From assembly GCF_012844305.1 (NCBI RefSeq), contig NZ_JABANE010000030.1:19212-83211 (forward strand): a stretch of 64,000 bases of DNA. The letters run 5' to 3'. Each line of letters begins with the position of its first letter. Positions within the stretch are counted from its first letter, which is position 1. Shown here piece after piece: positions 7,847-16,683 of the stretch. Under the pieces are notes generated by a model that saw only the letters and a list, made by a program, of their open reading frames with translations, was not told the origin of the DNA and made no database searches. Source of the stretch: Flammeovirga aprica JL-4. GTDB lineage: Bacteria > Bacteroidota > Bacteroidia > Cytophagales > Flammeovirgaceae. Made by a program: the position numbers and the translations under genes.

Positions 7847-9613
7847 TTATTGATACAGGTAAATGTCAGTAATAGTGATAAAAGTACCGGCACTTTCTGA
7901 TGTTATTGCTACTTTGGCATTTAAAGCATTAACCCTGAATCTAATATTTTTAAGACCAATCCCTTCATTAGCGTCATAAGTATTAAAACCGATACCATTG
8001 TCTTCATAGAAGATAGACATCATCTGTGATTTTTCGTCAAGCATAAAATCAATAAAAATATCTGTAGCTTTACTGTGTTTGATGGCGTTGCTGAAAAGTT
8101 CTTGAATAATTCTGTAACTATGATTCTTAACCATTTGTGATTTTATAGGTATTTCAATGCCGTAATTGACATGAATATTTAGATAAGCACTTTTGTATTT
8201 CGCGCAAAGGTCGAGTAAAATATCTTCAAAATCTTCCTTATCATATTCTGGTGAAACCAACCCGTGACTGAGACTTCTCACACTTTTTATGGTATGTTTT
8301 AAGATCTCTTTTACATTATCAGTATCAAGGTCTTTGGATTTGTTGATCAATGCTAGATTCCCGCCCACATGATCATGAAGTTCTCTGCCAATTCTATTTC
8401 TTTCATCTTCTTGTCCTTTTATCACTGCTAAAGAGTATTTCTGTTGGATTAATTGATTTTGAATTTGTAACTCATTACGTTCTTGAATGATAGAAGAAGT
8501 TTTCTTTAAAATGAGCAAAAGATAATAAATGATGTCAATAGTGAAGATGATAAAATAAAGTGTTCTTGTGATATTGAGTTTTTCATAAACCCCCATGTTT
8601 GGCATCACAGAGAAAATCACTATAAATAAGGTAGTGAATAAGAAGATAGCCAAAGTAGGTATAGCCAATTTTTCTTTTTCTCTAATACCAGTAATGATTA
8701 CCACTAGGTAAAGACAGAATATTATTAGTGTAAAAACTGTGGCGAATTGTGCAAGAAAGAAATTGACAATATTGGGGTAATAGGATGCGAAAGGATACAT
8801 CAATAGCCCAATAATTCCAATAACAGTAGCTAGATTAACGATTTTAAAAGCCCACTTTGGTATTTTTTTAGTGTTATTGAAAATCAGATAGATATAAAAA
8901 TAGAATGTGAAAACTGAGTAAGAATAAGACCCAAAAATTAGTAAGTATTTTGTGAAGCCGAAGTATTCATGACTCAATAAATTGGTAATAACACCACTTT
9001 CTGTTTCAAAAAATAAGAAAGCACTGACCGAACTTAATGTATAGAATAAGAAAAGCTTTTCTTTAATGATCAACCCTAGAATCACACCTATAAATAACAA
9101 GCTGATGACAATGGTACGGGTAGTGAGTTTAATACTCTCTTCATAATCAATCTCTTTTTTAAACTCTTTTTCTGTCATCACCCAAAAGAGCTTATCAACA
9201 GGAAAGCCTTTATTATCAATTCGATAATAAAAATCTACTTTCTCTCTTCCATTAAGTCGGAATGATACAGGAATACCCAAACTACGATCATATTCGGTAG
9301 GGTTTGAGTTATTCTCAATATCTACTAATAAAGTAGTACCTTTTCTATCGACTTTCCATAACTTAAAATCTTCAAAAAGAATATAGTTAAACCGCAATAC
9401 ATAGTTTTCGGCAATAGTACTGTGGATCGATATTTTGTAAAACTGAGCGTCTAAAAAATCATAATTTTCTGAAATACATTCTGAGTCACCAGGGATATTT
9501 TGGATGTCAAATTCTGAAAGTGTACACTGAGAAACAATTAAATTTGTGTCTGTTTGAGAGTAGGTATTAACCGCAAAAAGTAGTAGCAATATATTGGTGA
9601 AAATAATACGCAT
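7847..9613 (-). CDS. 7TMR-DISM sensor histidine kinase (NarL/HisKA_3 type)
   Basis: 588 residues in this order: a signal peptide (1-20); an extracellular 7TMR-DISMED2-like beta domain (about 25-160); seven hydrophobic segments (about 168-370); a coiled linker; a dimerisation/phosphoacceptor box ERNRIGRELHDHVGGNLALI with H413; and a HATPase_c domain with N-box ELFSNAIKHS and G-boxes DNGIGF and GIGLKNI. It should sense an outside ligand and phosphorylate a response regulator. The partner is probably the NarL-type regulator directly upstream, whose stop is 2 bp before this start. Ligand unknown. Confidence 0.85.
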   Translation of the reverse strand: MRIIFTNILLLLFAVNTYSQTDTNLIVSQCTLSEFDIQNIPGDSECISENYDFLDAQFYKISIHSTIAENYVLRFNYILFEDFKLWKVDRKGTTLLVDIENNSNPTEYDRSLGIPVSFRLNGREKVDFYYRIDNKGFPVDKLFWVMTEKEFKKEIDYEESIKLTTRTIVISLLFIGVILGLIIKEKLFLFYTLSSVSAFLFFETESGVITNLLSHEYFGFTKYLLIFGSYSYSVFTFYFYIYLIFNNTKKIPKWAFKIVNLATVIGIIGLLMYPFASYYPNIVNFFLAQFATVFTLIIFCLYLVVIITGIREKEKLAIPTLAIFLFTTLFIVIFSVMPNMGVYEKLNITRTLYFIIFTIDIIYYLLLILKKTSSIIQERNELQIQNQLIQQKYSLAVIKGQEDERNRIGRELHDHVGGNLALINKSKDLDTDNVKEILKHTIKSVRSLSHGLVSPEYDKEDFEDILLDLCAKYKSAYLNIHVNYGIEIPIKSQMVKNHSYRIIQELFSNAIKHSKATDIFIDFMLDEKSQMMSIFYEDNGIGFNTYDANEGIGLKNIRFRVNALNAKVAITSESAGTFITITDIYLYQ

Positions 9614-9615
9614 TT

Positions 9616-10221
9616 TTATGTTAGGAGGTTTTCAACGGCATATTTGATTAATCCTGCCTTTGAATCAATTTTTAATTTTTGTTTAATTTTTTTGCCATGA
9701 GTGATTGCTGTATCTGGACTTATATTTAATAAATCTCCAATTTCTTTCATTGTTTTTCCCATAGCGATATATCTAAGCACTTGTTCTTCTCTAGGTGAAA
9801 TAGGCGTGAAGCTATTATCAGTGTTGAAATTGTCTTGGTCAATTTTCGGGCTCATATATACTTGATCATTCAGCACAGCTTCAGTAGCCTTGATAATATC
9901 TTCCACATTATCATCTTTGAGCATATAACCTAGCACTCCAAGCTTTTTCGCCTTTCTAATCAAAGAAGGTTTATTGTGCATGGAAATGATAAGGTATCTA
10001 GTTTTTTCACCTCTATCAATCACAGTTTTGATCAATTCCAATCCTTTCATATGTGGCATGTCCATATCAACAAACGCCATATCGAAATCATTGAAATTAA
10101 CAGAAAGAGAGAGCAGTGGGTCATGGATAGTGACAATTTCTGATGGAATATATTTTTCAATAATTTGTTTCAATCCGTTACTAAACAATTCGTGGTCGTC
10201 AATTATAAGGAACTTGTACAT
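9616..10221 (-). CDS. NarL/LuxR-type response regulator
   Basis: About 201 residues. The receiver domain holds D8/D9 (FLIIDDHELF), phosphoacceptor D52 in VDMDMP and the KDD end motif. The C-terminus is a LuxR-type HTH (SPREEQVLRYIAMGKTMKEI, then NISPDTAITHGKKIKQKL). The start at 10221 (MYKFLIIDDH) is preferred over an upstream in-frame start at 10245, because receiver domains begin directly with this strand. The kinase gene follows 2 bp after its stop, so the two form one operon and almost certainly a cognate pair. Targets unknown. Confidence 0.88.
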   Translation of the reverse strand: MYKFLIIDDHELFSNGLKQIIEKYIPSEIVTIHDPLLSLSVNFNDFDMAFVDMDMPHMKGLELIKTVIDRGEKTRYLIISMHNKPSLIRKAKKLGVLGYMLKDDNVEDIIKATEAVLNDQVYMSPKIDQDNFNTDNSFTPISPREEQVLRYIAMGKTMKEIGDLLNISPDTAITHGKKIKQKLKIDSKAGLIKYAVENLLT

Positions 10222-10343
10222 TTTAGTTAAGTTGTATGAATACAATATAGACTCTGAAAGTTAAGCCAAATAATACTCTAATGAAATACCAACTAATGGG
10301 TATTTTGCCACCAAACACATGTATAAATCAATAAAAAATAATG

Positions 10344-13028
10344 TTATTTTAAGTCGTTGATAAATTTATCAAGATCCACCTCTTTATCAAGCCCCATTTT
10401 TTTCCTTAATCGATAGCGGTTCATGATTACACTTCGATTGGTGATGTTCATGATATTTGCAATTTCATTATTATTTAAATTAAATCGAATAAGTGCAATT
10501 AATCGGTGGTCATGTGAAGTCAGCTGAGGATATTTTTCATTGAGAGAGACAATAAAATCATGGTGTAGTTCGGAGAAAAGTTTATAAAAAATAAAGTTTT
10601 TCTTATCATTATTCATTTCATCATCAATTCTATCGATCCATAATTTTGCATTTTTATGTTTGATGATAGAAAGGCCTTCACTGAGCTGTTTCAGAAAGTC
10701 ATTTTTTCTGGAAAGTTCTTCAGCATATTTTATAAGCTGTTCATTTTTTATCTCAAGTGTTTTCTTGTCCAGGTCTACCTTTTGCTGTTTCTTCTGTTTT
10801 ATTTCAGCTTTCCGATTCATGATTTTCCAGGCATTGTAGACAATTACATAAAGAAGGAATAATACAAAAATCAAAGGCAATATAACCCAATAGGTCTGAT
10901 ACCATTTTTTCTGTATGGAAACTGAAATCGAGGTGATGCTCGTTGAACTATTGTTGATTTTTGTCTCCACAACAAAATCGTATTCTCCACCACTTAAGGT
11001 GGTATACTCTCGTTCATTGGCAATACCCCAATCGGACCAGTGTTCATCAAAAGGAATTAATTTTGTCCTGTATTCAACAATGTCATTTTTATCTTTTGCG
11101 ACACCAAAAATAAACTTGATGTTATTTTCCTTTTTAGTCAATTCAATTTTTTTTGAACGGTAAGGATAAAGCAGTTTTCGACTGATGTTATTTTTATCAG
11201 ATGCTATAACTTTTGAAATAACGGGCTGTGGAAGGTCTATAGATCTGTATTTTGAATTAGGGTCAAAAGTTTTTACTCCTCTTTCAGTAGCAATCTGAAG
11301 TTCGCCTTTATAAAATGATATAAATTCATGATCCTTTAAGAATTGATATTGAAGCGATTTGAAAAGGTTGCTGTAATCATAAAAATTTCCATTGACAATA
11401 TTGACTCTCATATGTAGTTTTTCATCACTAATATAAGCAAAAGTAAGTCCTTTGTCTATGATTTGAAGTGCCGTAATATTTGGGTCAACTAACTGTGAAA
11501 AGGAGGAGGGCATTTTAATAGTTTCGAAAGTACCATTTGTAAATGTGGAAACCTTTCCGTTTACTAAAAATAGGATTTCTCCGTTTGCCTGAGGAAATAT
11601 CTTTTGTACGGAAGGGAATTGTACAATAGATAGTTTGTTATTTGCATTGTATTGGTACTGATGCAAAACACCAGGAGCAGTTTTAGCCCATATACATTGA
11701 TTTATTTTATCAATATAGACTTTAGGACTTCCTCTGTGTTTTAGATTTTCTTCAATTTGAAAATGATTATTTTGGATTTTGGAAAGGTGAAATCCAGAAT
11801 AGGTTGAGATAAAGTAATGCTCGTTTAAGGACGCAATATCCATAACACCAACCGAAGTATAAAGCGGTATGATTTGATTCTTTTCGAATTTAAAGAGTCC
11901 TTTATCATGACAAATATAGATAGTACCTTTAATTTTTTTTATGTTCCATACCTGACCTTGTGAGTTGGGGATAATTTGGAAAGGATCATTGTTTTGTGAA
12001 AAATACAAACCCTTGTTAGTTGCCAGTAAAATAGAAGAGTCATCAAGGTTAAGAATTTTATAAGTAGCACCTCTATTGAAGATTGTTTTAATTTCTCTCT
12101 GTAACTCAACCTTGGAAATACCATAATCTAAACCACACCAAATATCTCCATTTTCATCATTGAAAACAGCTAAAATAGTATCATCTTTTAGCCCTTCTTT
12201 GGAAGAAATGTGTTGTGTGATTTTCTGTTTTTCAAGAGAATAAATAAAAAGTCCTGCTGATATAGTACCAATCATCAGACTTTCACTATTATAGGATTTT
12301 ATACAGAAAATTCCTTCTTGATAGATTTCTTTTGGCAGATCGATTACTTTCTGTACAATACCGCCATTGAAAGAGTAAATAGCTCCATTAATATGAAGAA
12401 TATAAAGTTCGTTGGTATGAGTGAATAGATTTCTTACTTTCTCATGTTCTATTAATGTGTCTACTGCCACAAACTTGTTGTTTGTGATGTGTCCAATATG
12501 ATTTTTGTTATCAGTGACCCATATAGCATTATTCCATTTTTTTAAACTCGAAAAACCCTCAGGAGTTCTCACTCGTTTTAAGTCTTCACTGTTTTTATTA
12601 AAAATGATTACTTGCTCTTCAGTTCTAAAATAGACATTTTGATCTATGACTTCAATGTCCCAGATTTGACCGCCATTTACAGTTCCGCATTGTTTATATT
12701 TATAAGTGGTATTATCATCTCTGTAAAAATACCCAAATTCAATATTACCACCACACCAAATCAGATCGTCTTGCACTGCAAGCGAAATGATCACATCATT
12801 ATTTTGTGTGGTTATTAATTCCCAAGAATCATTGATATTAACTAAAAGACCACGGTTATTCGCTATGTAAATAATACCATTCTGATCTTTAGCAATATCC
12901 CAGTTTTGCCTGCCTGCATTATAATTCAAACGGTCATATGATGTAACCGAAGGTATGATAGGTTGACTGACGCAAATTAAATAATGCAGTAAAAAAATTA
13001 TAGTAATACTAATTTCTTTCATAAGCAT
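10344..13028 (-). CDS. Propeller/Y_Y_Y/TM/HTH one-component membrane regulator
   Basis: 894 residues. After a signal peptide (ends LICVSQ) comes a long extracellular part with repeated propeller-type blades (WDIAKDQNGIIYIANNRGLL, DENGDIWCGLDYGISKV). A Y_Y_Y-like Ig domain follows (YTTLSGGEYDFVVET), then one membrane helix (WVILPLIFVLFLLYVIVY), a coiled coil, and a C-terminal LuxR-like HTH (NNEIANIMNITNRSVIMNRY). No histidine-kinase or receiver domain is present, so signal and DNA binding sit in one chain. Such proteins often control glycan or surface genes in Bacteroidota. An alternative ATG two codons later at 13022 is equally possible. Confidence 0.8.
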   Translation of the reverse strand: MLMKEISITIIFLLHYLICVSQPIIPSVTSYDRLNYNAGRQNWDIAKDQNGIIYIANNRGLLVNINDSWELITTQNNDVIISLAVQDDLIWCGGNIEFGYFYRDDNTTYKYKQCGTVNGGQIWDIEVIDQNVYFRTEEQVIIFNKNSEDLKRVRTPEGFSSLKKWNNAIWVTDNKNHIGHITNNKFVAVDTLIEHEKVRNLFTHTNELYILHINGAIYSFNGGIVQKVIDLPKEIYQEGIFCIKSYNSESLMIGTISAGLFIYSLEKQKITQHISSKEGLKDDTILAVFNDENGDIWCGLDYGISKVELQREIKTIFNRGATYKILNLDDSSILLATNKGLYFSQNNDPFQIIPNSQGQVWNIKKIKGTIYICHDKGLFKFEKNQIIPLYTSVGVMDIASLNEHYFISTYSGFHLSKIQNNHFQIEENLKHRGSPKVYIDKINQCIWAKTAPGVLHQYQYNANNKLSIVQFPSVQKIFPQANGEILFLVNGKVSTFTNGTFETIKMPSSFSQLVDPNITALQIIDKGLTFAYISDEKLHMRVNIVNGNFYDYSNLFKSLQYQFLKDHEFISFYKGELQIATERGVKTFDPNSKYRSIDLPQPVISKVIASDKNNISRKLLYPYRSKKIELTKKENNIKFIFGVAKDKNDIVEYRTKLIPFDEHWSDWGIANEREYTTLSGGEYDFVVETKINNSSTSITSISVSIQKKWYQTYWVILPLIFVLFLLYVIVYNAWKIMNRKAEIKQKKQQKVDLDKKTLEIKNEQLIKYAEELSRKNDFLKQLSEGLSIIKHKNAKLWIDRIDDEMNNDKKNFIFYKLFSELHHDFIVSLNEKYPQLTSHDHRLIALIRFNLNNNEIANIMNITNRSVIMNRYRLRKKMGLDKEVDLDKFINDLK

Positions 13029-13062
13029 ACAATTTACGTCTTTTTTGAATCTATAAAAACAA

Positions 13063-13109
13063 GAAGAGCATGTTATTCTATTTCGTTCAGATTGAATAAC
13101 ATGCTCTTC
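13063..13109 (-). terminator. Strong terminator after the NUMOD4/HNH-like gene
   Basis: A perfect 16-bp stem (GAAGAGCATGTTATTC, 13063-13078, with 13094-13109) encloses a 15-nt loop. On the minus strand it is followed by a T-rich run. It lies 45 nt after the stop at 13154. Confidence 0.75.
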
Positions 13110-13153
13110 ATTGAAAGTACAAAAAGTACTTTTTTTAGAATCGTGAATAACCG

Positions 13154-13747
13154 TTAAAGGGACTCTGTTTCTTTTTCTGGTTTCTTCTTGCCAAACAGTT
13201 CTTTTATAATAACGTGAGGATATACTGTATGTCTTTTTCCTTCATAATCCTCAGTGTCGAAAAATGAAATTTTACCATTCAGTCTTTGCTTGATCGGCTT
13301 AGGATTACCGCTTTTAAAAGACAGAACGTCACCTTTAGAATTAATACTCAAAAACGGCAATTTTGGTATTGGTAAATAAAGGCGGTTGTTCTTTACATAT
13401 TTCTCTGGAGCATAGTTAAATTCCTGTTTTCCCTTTAGAGGAACCCACTTTAAGTTTTCTACTCTATTATCATAAATGTCTCTGTTCACGTGCCAAACTT
13501 TCTTCCCTTTAGGGCTGAAAACTGGCAGAAATGTTCTTCCTACAAGCGTATGCAAATAAGCAGTACTTTTAATTTTTTTACCGTCTTTATCCTTTTTTAA
13601 GGTAACCTTAAGTTTTTGTGTCACATTACATTTATAAGCTTTTAAAAAATTAAAATTACCTTCCTCATAATCTCGTTTAAGTAAAACGAGACCGTCCATA
13701 TTTAGCATATAGTCGGGGAAACCTGGTATTTCTTCAAATCTTCTCAA
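13154..13747 (-). CDS. Free-standing NUMOD4/HNH_3-like protein
   Basis: 197 residues. The N-terminus EEIPGFPDYMLNMDGLV fits the NUMOD4 DNA-binding motif of homing endonucleases. A block around residue 95 (HVNRDIYDNRVENLKWVPL) matches the HNH_3 fold's His...Asn...NRxENL pattern. A second half (PIPKLPFLSINSKGDVLSFK) looks like a repeated NUMOD4-like motif. The family binds or nicks DNA and usually sits in introns, inteins or phage. Here it is a stand-alone gene with its own strong terminator. Only TTG (13745-13747) can start the frame before an in-frame stop. Whether the nuclease is active is unclear. Confidence 0.65.
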   Translation of the reverse strand: MRRFEEIPGFPDYMLNMDGLVLLKRDYEEGNFNFLKAYKCNVTQKLKVTLKKDKDGKKIKSTAYLHTLVGRTFLPVFSPKGKKVWHVNRDIYDNRVENLKWVPLKGKQEFNYAPEKYVKNNRLYLPIPKLPFLSINSKGDVLSFKSGNPKPIKQRLNGKISFFDTEDYEGKRHTVYPHVIIKELFGKKKPEKETESL

Positions 13748-14070
13748 GGTGATTGCTAGTTAAGTCTATTATTAATAGTATTGTTTGCTAGATTTAATTT
13801 AATGATATTAATAGTCAATTTAAATATCTAAAAATCAAGCTTGCAAAAACAACAACAAATCAATTTATTTACAGATATGTGGCTTTAATAATAAAGCATT
13901 AAATAAATGAGTCGTAATTCACATATCTTATTTTCAAATATAAATATGATGTTTTCTTAAGCAAGCGTAGCAAAGTATGTATTAATGGAAAATTAACTTA
14001 TTAAATTTTAATATTAAAGTAAATTAACATATCAATGAATGTAAATTCATGAATAATAACCTACATCAGC
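13748..14070. other. AT-rich divergent intergenic region
   Basis: No convincing gene is present. It should hold the promoters of the two flanking divergent genes. A long stem is visible: AGATATGTG (13873-13881) pairs with 13920-13928, and a nested GCTTTA/TAAAGC hairpin lies at 13882-13897. A small ATGAAT/ATTCAT dyad lies near 14036-14051. Confidence 0.4.
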
Positions 14071-14574
14071 ATGAAAAGACTTTTCAGTTCAAAAGAAGAT
14101 AGAGATCAATATGTGGCTAAAATTATAAAAGAAAAGAAGCAGGATTGGCTATATAATGAAGTGAAAAAACATGACGATCAACATGGAAATCAGTTAGCAT
14201 GGGCTTTATCTGTGCTTTGCGATTTGGAAATAACTTGGTTTGAGAAACATATTGATGACGTTATACTCTGGTTGCCAGCAATTAAGACTCAGGGAATAAA
14301 GCGTTCTGTTTTGAGATCAGTTGTACCTCAACCTTTGTCTACAGAAAAAGAAGGAGAGTGGGTAGATTACCTTTTTGAACTTACTCAAGATATGGAAACA
14401 GATATAGCTGTAAAAGTGCACGCTATAGAAATATTGTCAAAATATGTACTTCACTATCCTGAACTGGCCAATGAGTTGTATTTAATCCTAGAGGATAATT
14501 TGCCATACTATGGGCCGGCATTAAAATCAAGAAGTAAGCGGGTGATGAAAAAGCTGAGTAAGGTATTGGGCTAA
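14071..14574 (+). CDS. HEAT-repeat-like protein
   Basis: A 167-residue soluble protein, almost entirely helical, with HEAT/ARM-like helical pairs (WALSVLCDLEITWFEKHIDD, VHAIEILSKYVLHYPELANE) and a basic C-terminal tail (SRSKRVMKKLSKVLG). There is no signal peptide, so it is cytoplasmic. It resembles in size and layout the HEAT-like protein at 63265-63789. HEAT proteins are generally protein-binding scaffolds; no partner can be named. A hairpin follows, so it is probably transcribed alone. Confidence 0.55.
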   Translation: MKRLFSSKEDRDQYVAKIIKEKKQDWLYNEVKKHDDQHGNQLAWALSVLCDLEITWFEKHIDDVILWLPAIKTQGIKRSVLRSVVPQPLSTEKEGEWVDYLFELTQDMETDIAVKVHAIEILSKYVLHYPELANELYLILEDNLPYYGPALKSRSKRVMKKLSKVLG

Positions 14575-14584
14575 CTATAAGAAA

Positions 14585-14633
14585 GACAGTCATTCTATAT
14601 TTATTTATAGAAACTATTGTATAATAAGACTGT
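14585..14633 (+). terminator. Possible terminator after the HEAT-like gene
   Basis: An outer arm ACAGTC (14586-14591) pairs with GACTGT (14628-14633) and encloses an inner TTCTATA/TATAGAA hairpin. The sequence ATTTT follows. Confidence 0.4.
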
Positions 14634-14704
14634 ATTTTCAGTGTTATCAGTAAAGTAATTTTATTTGTCTATATCTTACTATATTTCTAAAACCTAAAAA
14701 CAGA

Positions 14705-15784
14705 ATGAGTAAACAAAAGATATTGCCTAATTTACAGCCGTTAAGAGGCTTTTTAGCCTTGTGTGTGGTTATTTTTCATATACCCGAAATATCTAAAACT
14801 GTCAATATTGTTTCGTTCTCGGACTGGCCTATTTTTCACAAAGGAGAAGAAGCGGTTTGGGTATTTTTTACTTTGAGTGGATTTCTAATCATTGGTCAAT
14901 TGTATAAAGAATTGAAAAATGGAGATGTTGCCATCAGGAAATTTTACATCAGACGAATTCTAAGAATTTACCCTGTATATTATGTGGTATTACTTTTTGG
15001 GTTTGCTTATTATAGTTTAATTCTTCCAGCATTTAATATTGATTACCCGATTGAATATTCAATAGTAGAAGGGTTGGCGTGGTGTATTGGTTTTTTGCCC
15101 AATGTGTTTAAAGTTTTGTATGCACCAGGAGCGATTTTACTTGTGTTATGGTCTATTGGAATTGAAGAACAATTTTATTTGATGGTGGCACCACTTGCCA
15201 AGATTTCTAAACCTAGACCGTTTATTATCGGATTGATTGTATTTACCATCGTCAGTTTTATCTTATTTTTTCTGCCTGGTTTTGACTTCCTAAGAAAATA
15301 TCATTTTATCTATTTTTATATGTCTTTTGGTGGACTTTTATCTGTCTTACATTATGAAGGTAAAACTGATTTTCTAATCATTAAGAACGACATATTAAGA
15401 TTGGTATATTACTTTATGTTTTTTGGTTACTTTTTTACGGATGCTTTTGTATTTAGCCAAGATGTATGGATCCACCTTTTCTCCTTCCCATTTTTTGGTA
15501 TTTTCATTTTAAATATTTCGAATGAGAAAATGTTTGTAATCAACAATAAAGTACTGAATTACTTAGGAACTATTTCTTATGGTGTATACATGTATCATAT
15601 GATAGCCATTAACTTCATTTTATTTATTGTAATGAAATTAGAAGATAAACTTGGTTTAAGTGATATTTCATTAATTCTGCTCATTAATTTATCTTGTATT
15701 ATTTTGACTATTATCATTTCTCATCTTTCCTTTTTCTATTTTGAGAAGCCTTTTCTCAAGCTTAAAAAGCGATTTAATGCTTGA
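14705..15784 (+). CDS. Acyltransferase_3 family membrane O-acyltransferase
   Basis: 359 residues with about ten hydrophobic helices. The start LQPLRGFLALCVVIFHIPE carries the conserved membrane-embedded histidine of the family. FTLSGFLI and RRILRIYPVYY are also hallmark motifs. The family transfers acetyl or other acyl groups from the cytoplasm to sugars on the outer face of the inner membrane. As the first gene of the polysaccharide locus it probably decorates the exopolysaccharide. It is separated by 227 bp from the next gene, so it may have its own promoter. Confidence 0.85.
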   Translation: MSKQKILPNLQPLRGFLALCVVIFHIPEISKTVNIVSFSDWPIFHKGEEAVWVFFTLSGFLIIGQLYKELKNGDVAIRKFYIRRILRIYPVYYVVLLFGFAYYSLILPAFNIDYPIEYSIVEGLAWCIGFLPNVFKVLYAPGAILLVLWSIGIEEQFYLMVAPLAKISKPRPFIIGLIVFTIVSFILFFLPGFDFLRKYHFIYFYMSFGGLLSVLHYEGKTDFLIIKNDILRLVYYFMFFGYFFTDAFVFSQDVWIHLFSFPFFGIFILNISNEKMFVINNKVLNYLGTISYGVYMYHMIAINFILFIVMKLEDKLGLSDISLILLINLSCIILTIIISHLSFFYFEKPFLKLKKRFNA

Positions 15785-16011
15785 GAATAGTTGTGAGTTT
15801 TTTTTCATTTGTTAATAAATAGTACTTTTCTAACAATCTATATTCCAATAAAACTGAAATAAAGCATAGAATACTTATTCCTTCAAAAGTTTACTAAATT
15901 ATACTTAGTACTTATAACTTTATGTATTACTTAAATGAAAGTATACTAGAACCTACGAGACCAATAGTAGTGAGATACTAATATTTAATCTAAACTCTTG
16001 ATGCTTGATTA

Positions 16012-16668
16012 ATGAATGTCAAAAAAATCACCATATCATTATTCATTTTTATGCTATATTCTATTCAAACTTATGCTCAGTTTGAAACTAATATAAACTA
16101 TAAACTACTCGATTCACTCAAGGAATTACGGTATGATGTTGCCTATTCTTTGAAAATTCAGCAAGAAGATATATTTGCTGCTCAACAAGCACTTTATTCC
16201 ACTCAAAAAAGCTGGTTGGCGTCTTTTACCATTGGCGTAAGTAGTTTTAGATATTCTTCAGATGGAGCTATCACACAAATTTCAGCATTTTCTGATATAG
16301 GAATTACACTTTCCTTAGACCTTTATTCGTTTGCTTCTTTGAATAACAGGATTCGGATTGCAAAACACGAATTAAGAAAAAAGGAGTATCAATATCTAAG
16401 TCAGCAAAAAGCGATGGAAAGAGAATTAGTAGGGGTATATTCTACTTATTTACTTGCTGTAGAAAAACTTAAATTATTAACGAGTCAAGAATCAAATCAA
16501 CTTGAAATATTAAATCTTGTAAAAGAAAAATTTCTCAGAGGAGAAGCAAAAATTGATGATTATCTAGCCGTCGAAGAACTGTTGGAGAAAACGCGAATTG
16601 CCAAAATTGAAGCTGAAGTAGCTTCGGAAATGGCTTATAAAGAATTACAAATACTTACAACAGATTAA
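16012..16668 (+). CDS. Single-repeat TolC/OEP-like outer-membrane protein
   Basis: 218 residues with a signal peptide ending IQTYAQ. The pattern is that of one outer-membrane-efflux (OEP) repeat: two short beta strands (SWLASFTIGVSSFRY, FSDIGITLSLDLYSF) followed by two long coiled helices (NNRIRIAKHELRKKEYQYLS onward). Normal TolC-family proteins have two such repeats in about 420-480 residues, so this one is half length without visible frameshift. It lies 15 bp before the Wzc-like gene. No SLBB/Wza-type export protein is found in the window, so this protein may form the outer-membrane exit for the polysaccharide. Confidence 0.7.
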   Translation: MNVKKITISLFIFMLYSIQTYAQFETNINYKLLDSLKELRYDVAYSLKIQQEDIFAAQQALYSTQKSWLASFTIGVSSFRYSSDGAITQISAFSDIGITLSLDLYSFASLNNRIRIAKHELRKKEYQYLSQQKAMERELVGVYSTYLLAVEKLKLLTSQESNQLEILNLVKEKFLRGEAKIDDYLAVEELLEKTRIAKIEAEVASEMAYKELQILTTD

Positions 16669-16683
16669 CCGGTTAGATATTTA

